Assembly: GCA_903853185.1 (NCBI GenBank)
Contig: CAINSX010000310.1
Span: 1 to 5,637 of the forward strand
Direction of reading: 5' to 3'
Length of the DNA: 5,637 bases
DNA from: an uncultured Opitutia bacterium
GTDB taxonomy: Bacteria; Verrucomicrobiota; Verrucomicrobiia; Opitutales; UBA953
Shown here: one piece after another, positions 1 to 5,637 of the stretch
Numbering within the stretch: position 1 is the first letter of the stretch
How the letters are laid out: each line of letters begins with the position of its first letter
Translations under genes and position numbers: made by a program
The notes under the pieces: generated by a model
Databases searched by the model: none
Seen by the model: the letters and a program-made list of their open reading frames with translations, nothing else
Told to the model about the DNA's origin: nothing

Positions 1-384
1 GGCGACCATAAGCAGGTGTATCTGGCTGACGTCACCGTGAACTCGTTCGACTCTTGGGAGCCGACCGATCCGCAGCGCCATTTCTACGTCGAGGTCGACA
101 ACCCCAAGGGCTACCTCGGGCACGTGGAGGATGCACTGCATTCCTTGGAGCGCGTGGATTTTCTGATCTATAACGCCGGCATGGATACGTATGAGAAGGC
201 TGGCGGCATGAAGGGCATCACCAAGGAGATGATCCGTAAGCGCGAGAAGCTCGTCGTCCACTGGGCGCGGGCGCGGAAGATTCCGCATATCTTCGCCTTG
301 GCTGGCGGGTATAAGTGGGGAGGCCTGACCCTGGAGCAGGTGGCCGAACTGCATCTCGAGACCGTGAAGGCCTTCGCCGCCTGA
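1..384 (+). CDS. Histone deacetylase-like amidohydrolase, C-terminal part (5' end outside window)
   Basis: The reading frame is open from base 1 (Gly-Asp-His-Lys-Gln before a GTG at 16) and ends at TGA 382-384, leaving 127 residues. The GTG is probably internal, because the family is normally over 300 residues and the N-terminal zinc-site and His-His part is missing here. The visible part matches the end of the HDAC/AcuC/acetylpolyamine amidohydrolase fold. It has YNAGMD at about 57-62, whose Asp62 is the expected Zn ligand. A GG-x-GIT-x-EMI-x-(K)RE segment follows at 68-82, then LAGGY at 100-104, whose Tyr104 matches the catalytic tyrosine of the glycine-rich loop. The family removes acetyl groups from lysine or small amines such as polyamines; the substrate cannot be told from this fragment. 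A truncated real gene at the window edge is far more likely than a pseudogene. The gene is convergent with the next one, with no bases between their stop codons. Confidence 0.85.
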   Translation, partial: GDHKQVYLADVTVNSFDSWEPTDPQRHFYVEVDNPKGYLGHVEDALHSLERVDFLIYNAGMDTYEKAGGMKGITKEMIRKREKLVVHWARARKIPHIFALAGGYKWGGLTLEQVAELHLETVKAFAA

Positions 385-723
385 TTACTCCGGCTTCGGG
401 ATGTTCAGTTCCTGAAGGCGGAAGGCCCCGCTCTCGGTCGGCAGTATCACGAACAGCTTGCAGGCGCGGCTTTGGGCCAGGGCGACCATCACGTGCCACT
501 GCTCCTGCGGGACGCTGGCGACGACGAACATCGGCATCGCGCCGGGTTCGGTGCCGGAGGGTTCCTCGATTGCCACGCCCTTGTGGTCGACGTCGAAGTT
601 GTGGGCCAGCCATTTGCCGAGCTCTTTGGCTAGGCCGCGCATATCGGACGTGCCGGCCTCTACCTTTGATTGGTCAACGAGTGCCCAGAGAGGAATCGCG
701 AAACTATGTTCCAGATCGGCCAT
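385..723 (-). CDS. Hypothetical protein, 112 aa, last gene of the mgtA operon
   Basis: I do not recognise this family. The frame runs from ATG (723-721) to TAA (387-385) and starts 9 nt after the EIIA stop, which suggests co-transcription and translational coupling. The product is small, soluble-looking and slightly acidic, with no signal peptide or membrane segment. By eye it looks alpha/beta: an N-terminal amphipathic stretch (about 4-20), a helix with KELGKWLAHNF (33-43), then hydrophobic strands MFVVASV (65-71) and KLFVILP (89-95) around a helical stretch (about 76-86). There is one Cys (88) and no obvious catalytic motif. The reverse frame over the same bases is also open (315-725, +), but it lacks protein-like composition and would overlap the HDAC gene. 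Position after an EIIA regulator and a Mg2+ pump suggests an accessory role, which is inference only. Confidence 0.7.
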   Translation of the reverse strand: MADLEHSFAIPLWALVDQSKVEAGTSDMRGLAKELGKWLAHNFDVDHKGVAIEEPSGTEPGAMPMFVVASVPQEQWHVMVALAQSRACKLFVILPTESGAFRLQELNIPKPE

Positions 724-732
724 AGGGCGGTC

Positions 733-1281
733 TCAGTTCTGGGCCGGAGGCGTATGTTCGGTGCTCTTCTCGCTCAGCTTGAGCATGCGCGCACGGACAT
801 CGGGAGAGCCTTCGTTTAGGGCGACCGTGACCCAGTCGAGCAGACGGTGGCGCACCTCGCCCAAAGTGTCGCATTCCCGGATCACTTCGATGCCGCCGGT
901 CGAGAGGACCGCTTTCGCCAAGCCGGACATCTCCTTCAGGAAGGACACTCGCTGGCAGTCCGGAATCCAATACGCGACGAGCAGGTGGACCTTCTGACCA
1001 TCGGCGGCTTCGTAATCGATGCCGTCTTTGGACCAGCCGACCGTGCAATAGATATCGGCCGTGATGCCTTCGACGCGGGCATGCGGGCAGGCGAGGCCGG
1101 GGGAGACGGACGTGTTCCCGGCCTGTTCGCGTAGGCGCATCGCTTCCACGACGCCGGAGTCATCTGGGATTTCGGGAATGGCTTCGAGGACTCGGCCCAG
1201 GAAGTCGAACGCTTCATCTTTGGAGGTCTCAGTCAGTTCGAAAAGTCGACCGGACTGGAGGGCATCGAGGAGTTTGCGCAT
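733..1281 (-). CDS. PTS EIIA type-2 domain protein (PtsN / fructose-mannitol EIIA-like), stand-alone
   Basis: This 182-residue protein is a single PTS EIIA type-2 domain (about 5-155) with a short polar C-terminal tail. Family marks are the AMRLREQAGNTSVSPGLACPHAR block at 47-69, split here as AMRLREQAG, NTSVSPGLA and CPHAR. His67 in the CPHAR motif is the expected phosphorylation site (PEP to EI to HPr to EIIA). The DGQKVHLLVAYWIPD segment (94-108) is the usual core strand before the final helices. At 114, where PtsN and EIIA-mannitol carry a second active-site His, this protein has Phe, 47 residues after His67 as in PtsN. No EIIB, EIIC, HPr or EI gene is in the window, so a regulatory role like EIIA-Ntr is more likely than sugar uptake. 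The ATG lies 11 nt after the mgtA stop, giving an operon arrangement. No Shine-Dalgarno is visible. The domain call is firm; the target is unknown. Confidence 0.9.
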   Translation of the reverse strand: MRKLLDALQSGRLFELTETSKDEAFDFLGRVLEAIPEIPDDSGVVEAMRLREQAGNTSVSPGLACPHARVEGITADIYCTVGWSKDGIDYEAADGQKVHLLVAYWIPDCQRVSFLKEMSGLAKAVLSTGGIEVIRECDTLGEVRHRLLDWVTVALNEGSPDVRARMLKLSEKSTEHTPPAQN

Positions 1282-1292
1282 GGTTCAGGGAA

Positions 1293-3917
1293 TTAGGCGG
1301 CGATGAGGCGTGGGCGGGCAATCAAGTGAGCGATGGTCACGTAAGCAACCGTCATCGCCGTCAGGGCCAGCCAGAAAGTCGAGCCGAGGGCCTGACCATT
1401 GAGTCCCAGCCCGCCTACCCAGGGGGAGAACGTCAACCAGCAGGCGAAGCTGACTGCCGCCAGGGTCGTCAGCGAGAGCTGCCAGGAGGCGCGGGCGCCG
1501 AAGAAGGGCACCTTGGCGGAGCGGATGACGTGGACCACGAGGGTCTGGGTCACGATAGACTCGATGAACCAGCCGGTGTGGAAGATGATCACGAACTGGG
1601 CCTGTCCTGCGGCATCCAAGGTGCTCCAGGTTCCATGGCAGACGGCGGGGCAGACCACGAACCACATCAGCGCGAAGGTCAGGTAGTCGAACAGGGAGGA
1701 GACCGGCCCCAGCCAGAGCATGAATCCGCGGATGCCCGAGATGTTCCACTGGCGCGGCTTCGCGATCTGGTCGTCTTCGACGCGGTCGAACGGGATGGCC
1801 GTCTGCGAGAAGTCGTAGATGAAGTTATTCACCAGGATCAGGATCGGGCTTAGCGGCTGGAACGGGAAGAGCAGGGCGGCGCCGAGGACCGAGAACATGT
1901 TGCCGAAATTGGACGAGGCGCCCATGCGGATATATTTCTCGATGTTGCAGAAGATGCGGCGGCCTTCGTCGATGCCGTCCACCAGCACCAGCAGGGATTT
2001 TTCCAGGAGGACTGCGTCCGCGGATTCCTTGGCGACATCCACGGCCGTGTCGACCGAGATGCCCACGTCTGCGGCTTTGAGCGCGAGCACGTCGTTGATG
2101 CCGTCGCCCATGAAGCCCACCGTGTGTCCTTGGGCCTTCAGGGAGCGGATCACCTGTTCCTTCTGGGAGGGAGTGAGGCGGGCGAGAATGTCCGCCTCGA
2201 TCGCGGCGCGGTCGAAGGCCTCCTTGTCCATCGCCGCCAGCTGGGCGCCGGTCACGACGCGTGAGACCGGCATGCCGACGTCGGCGCAGACCTTGCGCGA
2301 GACGAGTTCGTTATCCCCGGTGAGGATCTTGGCGCGGACGCCACGTTCGCGGAGGCCGGCGAGGGCGGTGGCGGCGGTTTCCTTGGGCGGATCGAAGAAG
2401 GCGAGGTAGCCGAGCAGGACGAGGCCTGACTCGTCGGCGGCCGTGAAGGTCTCGCGGGAGCGGTCAAAATCCCGGTACGCGAGGGCGATGACGCGGAAGC
2501 CTTGGGCGGAAAGGGAGCGATATTCCTCAAGGACTTCGTCCTTGATCATCGGGATCATCGTGTGGAGTTCATCGTCGATCTGATAGCGGTCGCAGACCGC
2601 CAGGATTTCCTCGACCGCGCCTTTGCAAATTAGCTGATAGTCGCCCTCGTGGTCGACGATGACCGACATGCGCCGGCGTTGGAAATCAAAGGGGATCTCG
2701 TCGACCTTGCGGCAGGAACGTTCGACGTCGAGGTCGGTACGCGAAAGGATCGCGCGGTCGAGCAGGTTGCGCAGGCCCGTCTGGTAGTGCGCGTTCATCC
2801 ACGCGTAGCGCAGGACATCATCCGAATCGCGGCCAATGACGTCGACGTGTCGCTGCAGAACGATGTGGTCCTGGGTGAGCGTGCCCGTCTTGTCGGTGCA
2901 GAAGATGTCCATCGCGCCGAGGTTCTGGATGGCGTCGAGGCGCTTCATCACGACCTTCATGCGTGCGAGGGATTTGGCACCTTTGGAGAGGCAGCTGGCC
3001 AGGATCATCGGCAGCATCTCCGGGGTTAGGCCGATCGCGACGGTAAGGGCGAAGAGGAAGGCGTCCAAGACCTTGCCGGTGCGCCAGGCGCTGAAGCCGA
3101 ACGTCAGCGTGGTCATGATCAGCATCATGCGGATCATCATCCAGACGAAGTCGCGCGTCCCGAGTTCGAAGGCCGTGGCGTCCTTGCGTTCGACCATGCG
3201 GGCGCTCATGGCGCCGAACTGCGTGTCGCGGCCGGTGGCGAGCACGAGCGCCTGCCCGGTGCCGCTCTGGACGTTGCTTCCCATGAGGCAGCCGTTGGGG
3301 CATTCCTGGGCGGAGTGAGGGGTGTCGATCGTCGGCAGCGGCATGCGCTCGACGGGCATGGACTCGCCGGTCAGGGCCGATTGGGAAAGGAAGAAGTCCT
3401 TGGCCTGGATCATGCGGCAGTCCGCGGGGATGATGGAGCCGGCGGCGAGTACGACGACGTCGCCCGGGACGATCTCGTCGATCGGTACGCTGGTCTCGAC
3501 GCCGTCGCGGAGGACGAGGCAGGAGGACTTCACCATCGCCTGCAGTTTGGCGATGGCCTGGGCTGAACGGCTCTCTTGGAAATAAGACAGGAAGACCGAG
3601 AAGAAGACCATGCCGCCGACGAGCGAGGTGCTGAGGATCTTCTTGGTCTCGTTGTCTTCGAAGAAGTAGGAAAGCACGCAGATGACCATCAGCTGAATCA
3701 CCAGCGGCTCCTTGAACTTGCGCAGGAGTTCGACGAACGCGTTGGCTCGCCGGGCTGCGACCGAGTTGGGGCCGAATTTCTCGAGGCGACGCGCGGCCTC
3801 TTCGGAGCTCAGGCCCTCGCGGCTGGCTTCCGCCGCGGCAAAGGCGGCCTCTTCGGTGCCATGGAGGAGAGTCGTGACGCGATCCGGGGTTTCTTTGGTG
3901 GTCTTGGGCGTCGGCAT
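1293..3917 (-). CDS. mgtA: Mg2+-importing P-type ATPase (MgtA/MgtB type, P3B)
   Basis: An inner-membrane pump that uses ATP to bring Mg2+ into the cytoplasm. At 874 residues it is close to the usual roughly 900 and appears complete. An N-terminal cation-ATPase region (to about 70) is followed by M1-M2 (about 71-113) and the actuator domain with TGES at 183-186. M3-M4 lie at about 256-310, with GLTPEM at 296-301. The phosphorylation motif DKTGTLT is at 342-348 (phospho-acceptor Asp342), with nucleotide-binding KGA at 432-434, TGDN at 533-536 and GDGIND at 604-609. Six further membrane segments follow from about 668 to 866, including NNFIYD at 697-702. The KRLDAIQNLGAMDIFCTDK run before the aspartate and the C-terminal FMLWLGPVSS and QTLVVHVIR segments are specific to MgtA/MgtB rather than Ca2+ or K+ pumps. 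One oddity is that the Ala-Pro normally following GDGIND is Val-Leu (610-611). It is first gene of a tight operon with EIIA and orf112. The ATG start gives a normal N-terminus; no Shine-Dalgarno precedes it. Confidence 0.95.
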   Translation of the reverse strand: MPTPKTTKETPDRVTTLLHGTEEAAFAAAEASREGLSSEEAARRLEKFGPNSVAARRANAFVELLRKFKEPLVIQLMVICVLSYFFEDNETKKILSTSLVGGMVFFSVFLSYFQESRSAQAIAKLQAMVKSSCLVLRDGVETSVPIDEIVPGDVVVLAAGSIIPADCRMIQAKDFFLSQSALTGESMPVERMPLPTIDTPHSAQECPNGCLMGSNVQSGTGQALVLATGRDTQFGAMSARMVERKDATAFELGTRDFVWMMIRMMLIMTTLTFGFSAWRTGKVLDAFLFALTVAIGLTPEMLPMILASCLSKGAKSLARMKVVMKRLDAIQNLGAMDIFCTDKTGTLTQDHIVLQRHVDVIGRDSDDVLRYAWMNAHYQTGLRNLLDRAILSRTDLDVERSCRKVDEIPFDFQRRRMSVIVDHEGDYQLICKGAVEEILAVCDRYQIDDELHTMIPMIKDEVLEEYRSLSAQGFRVIALAYRDFDRSRETFTAADESGLVLLGYLAFFDPPKETAATALAGLRERGVRAKILTGDNELVSRKVCADVGMPVSRVVTGAQLAAMDKEAFDRAAIEADILARLTPSQKEQVIRSLKAQGHTVGFMGDGINDVLALKAADVGISVDTAVDVAKESADAVLLEKSLLVLVDGIDEGRRIFCNIEKYIRMGASSNFGNMFSVLGAALLFPFQPLSPILILVNNFIYDFSQTAIPFDRVEDDQIAKPRQWNISGIRGFMLWLGPVSSLFDYLTFALMWFVVCPAVCHGTWSTLDAAGQAQFVIIFHTGWFIESIVTQTLVVHVIRSAKVPFFGARASWQLSLTTLAAVSFACWLTFSPWVGGLGLNGQALGSTFWLALTAMTVAYVTIAHLIARPRLIAA

Positions 3918-4017
3918 GGCGGCAGAAGCGTGAAAACTATGCCTTACGTCGCATGGTGCCAGCCGATTTCCGTTTCGTCTGTGACGAAACGGTGAATGTT
4001 CGCCTTTCGCCTAGGCT
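3918..4017 (-). promoter_or_regulatory. purA-mgtA spacer: probable mgtA promoter/leader region
   Basis: This is the only sizeable spacer among the leftward genes. It must hold whatever terminates purA and starts mgtA if they are separate units. Read on the minus strand, CTGGCA (4/6 to the -35 consensus) is followed after 17 nt by TAGTTT (3/6 to the -10 consensus), too weak to call a promoter with confidence. A perfect palindrome lies just upstream of it. A five-codon ATG-to-TAG mini-ORF (Met-Arg-Arg-Lys-Ala, 3954-3937) ends 19 nt before the mgtA start. The purA-proximal end has a tandem TTCGCC repeat and the 8-bp palindrome GCCTAGGC (4009-4016) on the + strand. Assignment as regulatory rests on position rather than on a recognised site. 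Confidence 0.4.
3970..3992. repeat. Perfect 10-bp inverted repeat with 3-nt centre (operator or hairpin)
   Basis: The arms CCGTTTCGTC (3970-3979) and GACGAAACGG (3983-3992) are exact reverse complements around TGT. As DNA this is a 23-bp dyad 53-75 bp upstream of the mgtA start, a plausible operator position. As RNA it forms a 10-bp stem starting 26 nt after the purA stop. Neither strand shows a T-tract after the stem, so it is not a classical intrinsic terminator, although it could still protect or stop the purA transcript. The dyad itself is certain; its function is not. Confidence 0.75.
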
Positions 4018-5565
4018 TCAGGCCTGCTTGATCAGTTCGGACGTCGCGGGGACGTCGGAGATGATCTGATCAGGGTCCGGACCGACGCCGATGTAGCGCA
4101 GATTGGGCAGGTAGGGCAGGGAACCGCCGCGCGAGGCGAGGCGGACGATCTCGGCCATCGTGAAGGCTACATAGCGACGCGCCTCGGCCGGGAGTTGGGC
4201 GTAGGAGCGGACCTTGGTGATGTCGGCCGTCCAGCCGGGCAAGGTGGCGTAGATGGGCTGAAGGGTTCGACGGACGGCGTCGTTGCGGGGGACGCCCGAG
4301 ACGACCTTGCCGGCGGCGTCGCGGTAACCCGTGCAGACGAGCAGGTCGCCGCCCTTCCATTCGCCATGGGGCGAGAGGGCGTCGAGCTTGTTGAGGACGA
4401 TGTCGTCGTAGCCGCCGTAACGGAGGGCGTCGGCTTTCTCGACCAGATCGGACCAACCGACCATGCGCTGGCGACCGGTGCTGGTGCCGAATTCGAGCTT
4501 CGCGAGGGCGCGCTGGAGCGGGTGCTCTTCCGGCATCTTCGTCAGGAAGACGTGCGTACCGACTTTGGTATCGTAGGCCTTGCAGCAACCGACCGTGTGG
4601 ATTGCTTGGACCGGGATGCCGGCCGACTGGAAGAATTCCGGCGTGTAAGTGTGGGAGGCTGTGACGTTCGGGGCGAAGCCCGCGCGCTTATCGAGCCAGT
4701 AGGCCTGGCCGAATTCGCCGATGATGCGGCGGTCGGCGGCGAGGTCGCCCAGGATGCGTTCGCGGACGTCGCCGATGGCATGGGCAAGTGAGTCGCCGGC
4801 CTTCCAGTAGCATTCGAGGACGGCCGCGTGGTCAAAGGTGAAGGCTTCCTTACCGGCGAAGCGGGTGAAGTCGAATTCCGCCGCCGTGAAGACGCCGGAG
4901 TCGATGGCGCCCTTGTTGGCGCGCAGTTCGGCATCGGTGAGTTTGGCGAAGAGGCCAGCCCACTTCTCAGGCGAGAGCTTGCAGACATCGCGCACGATGG
5001 AGGCGGCGCGGTTCAGGCGGGCCGAGAGGCGGGTCGAGTAGTCGGACTTGGCGCCAAGGAATTCCGAGTAGTGAATCTGGAACTGACCGACTTCGTCGGC
5101 GTAGGCGGGCGTGATACCGCGGCCGGTCGAGCCACGGGCTTCGTGGCCGAGGATGTTGATGCGGTAATCTTCCCAGGCTAGATCGAGGATGCGGTGGGAG
5201 ACGTCGCTGATCATGCAGCGCTCGTCGATGAGCAGGCGATTGAGGACTGGGATGCCGATCTTCTCGAGGGGCAGGGCTTCCCAGAGCGCCTTACGCGGGT
5301 CGGCAACGACGCCGGAGCCCAAGGCGAGGCACGCGACATCATGTTCAGCCACGCCGCCCGGGAGCAGGTTGAGTTTCAGGCCGGCGACCGTGTGGCCGGA
5401 GTTGGCGCCACCGTTCACCTTGAGCACCGTCCCGACCACGTCGCGGCGGCCGGTGAGGGCTTGGAGTTCGCGGACGATCTCGGGGATGAGGCGTCCCTTG
5501 CCTTCGTCTCCCATGCTGATGCCGACATCGGCGATGAGGTTGCTCTTAAACGGAGTGAGTGCCAT
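4018..5565 (-). CDS. purA: Adenylosuccinate synthetase, long divergent form
   Basis: Makes adenylosuccinate from IMP, aspartate and GTP, the first committed step to AMP. At 515 residues it is about 80 longer than typical bacterial PurA. Family motifs occur in order: GDEGKG at 19-24 (Asp20 matches the catalytic base, Lys23 the P-loop lysine), GGANSGHT at 52-59 (His58 catalytic), GSTGRGITPAY at 145-155, EFGQ at 284-287, VTASHT at 301-306, STGRQR at 362-367 (both IMP/aspartate-binding Arg kept), NKLD at 392-395 (guanine recognition) and GPD at 495-497. Spacing between most motifs matches the E. coli enzyme as I recall it. The extra length falls mainly at 165-280 (about 45 residues), between Asp20 and His58 (about 10), and before GPD (about 17). 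Unusual changes are Met18 for the usual Trp before GDEGKG, Glu158 and Gln161 where E. coli has Lys140 and Arg143, and Pro498 for Arg after GPD. The ATG start lies just before the conserved core; upstream is C/T-rich with no Shine-Dalgarno. Confidence 0.92.
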   Translation of the reverse strand: MALTPFKSNLIADVGISMGDEGKGRLIPEIVRELQALTGRRDVVGTVLKVNGGANSGHTVAGLKLNLLPGGVAEHDVACLALGSGVVADPRKALWEALPLEKIGIPVLNRLLIDERCMISDVSHRILDLAWEDYRINILGHEARGSTGRGITPAYADEVGQFQIHYSEFLGAKSDYSTRLSARLNRAASIVRDVCKLSPEKWAGLFAKLTDAELRANKGAIDSGVFTAAEFDFTRFAGKEAFTFDHAAVLECYWKAGDSLAHAIGDVRERILGDLAADRRIIGEFGQAYWLDKRAGFAPNVTASHTYTPEFFQSAGIPVQAIHTVGCCKAYDTKVGTHVFLTKMPEEHPLQRALAKLEFGTSTGRQRMVGWSDLVEKADALRYGGYDDIVLNKLDALSPHGEWKGGDLLVCTGYRDAAGKVVSGVPRNDAVRRTLQPIYATLPGWTADITKVRSYAQLPAEARRYVAFTMAEIVRLASRGGSLPYLPNLRYIGVGPDPDQIISDVPATSELIKQA

Positions 5566-5637
5566 GGGCAGGAAGGAGGAGGCGGGCGCGTGAAGCCGTC
5601 CGCAAAAGGGTGAAGACGGTGGTGAGGCTTAGGCCGA
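5566..5637 (-). promoter_or_regulatory. purA upstream leader (no recognisable promoter or RBS)
   Basis: These 72 bp lie upstream of purA. Read on the minus strand, the stretch just before the ATG is pyrimidine-rich (CTCCTCCTTCC) with no purine-rich Shine-Dalgarno. A 5-bp inverted repeat (CCGTC at 5596-5600 with GACGG at 5615-5619) and a 20-bp-spaced GTGAAG direct repeat (5590 and 5610) are present, but both are short enough to arise by chance. I see no convincing -35/-10 pair. The far end could include the tail of an upstream gene, which the window is too short to show. Confidence 0.3.

Noticed and set aside
1326..1853. Long + strand open frame opposite mgtA (175 codons), and similar ones at 2649-3029, 2836-3318 and 3576-3995
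   Set aside because: All lie within the MgtA coding region on the other strand; GC-rich genes routinely leave such shadow frames and none shows a protein motif.
3947..3962. Sigma-54-like TGGCAC on the minus strand in the mgtA leader
   Set aside because: The -24-like element is present but the TTGCA-like -12 element with its GC at the right spacing is absent.
3966..3996. Classical intrinsic terminator for purA
   Set aside because: The stem is strong but neither strand has a run of T after it; kept only as an inverted repeat.
4009..4016. 8-bp palindrome GCCTAGGC next to the purA stop
   Set aside because: Too short to be meaningful alone in GC-rich DNA and not placed at a recognised regulatory position.
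4195..4791. Long + strand open frame opposite purA (198 codons)
   Set aside because: It is antisense to a confidently assigned enzyme, with composition expected from the reverse of GC-rich codons and no recognisable domain.
4018..5565. Possible PurZ (phage 2-aminoadenine pathway) rather than PurA
   Set aside because: PurZ enzymes replace the catalytic Asp of GDEGKG; here Asp20 is present, and no phage genes or partner enzymes are in the window.

Overview
This GC-rich bacterial window holds five protein-coding genes and very little non-coding DNA. One gene runs rightward and is cut by the left edge: the C-terminal part of a histone-deacetylase-like amidohydrolase. The other four run leftward. 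In transcription order they are a long, divergent adenylosuccinate synthetase (purA), a complete MgtA-type Mg2+-transporting P-type ATPase (mgtA), a stand-alone PTS EIIA type-2 (PtsN-like) protein, and a 112-residue protein I do not recognise. None of the four leftward starts has a recognisable Shine-Dalgarno sequence. High GC, absent SD sequences and divergent housekeeping enzymes would fit a lineage such as Verrucomicrobiota (Opitutae-like), but that is a guess; no rRNA or lineage-specific marker is present.

Layout: 1-384 HDAC-like gene (+), whose stop codon directly abuts the stop codon of the convergent 112-aa gene (385-723, -). Then come EIIA (733-1281, -) and mgtA (1293-3917, -). The gaps between these three leftward genes are only 9 and 11 nt, so they look like one operon, mgtA-EIIA-orf112. 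A 100-bp spacer (3918-4017) separates mgtA from purA (4018-5565, -). This spacer contains a perfect 10-bp inverted repeat with a 3-nt centre. The last 72 bp (5566-5637) are the purA leader.

How the genes may work together: MgtA imports Mg2+ using ATP. The EIIA protein keeps the phospho-accepting histidine but has no sugar permease or other PTS component beside it, so it is more likely a regulator than a sugar transporter subunit. Control of the Mg2+ pump by PTS phosphorylation state is a reasonable hypothesis, by analogy with EIIA-Ntr control of K+ transport in enterobacteria. PurA commits IMP to AMP synthesis and is probably an independent unit. No mobile element, CRISPR array, tRNA or rRNA was seen. 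The points most worth a second look are the unusual PurA, the mgtA-EIIA pairing, the spacer palindrome, and an altered hinge motif in MgtA.
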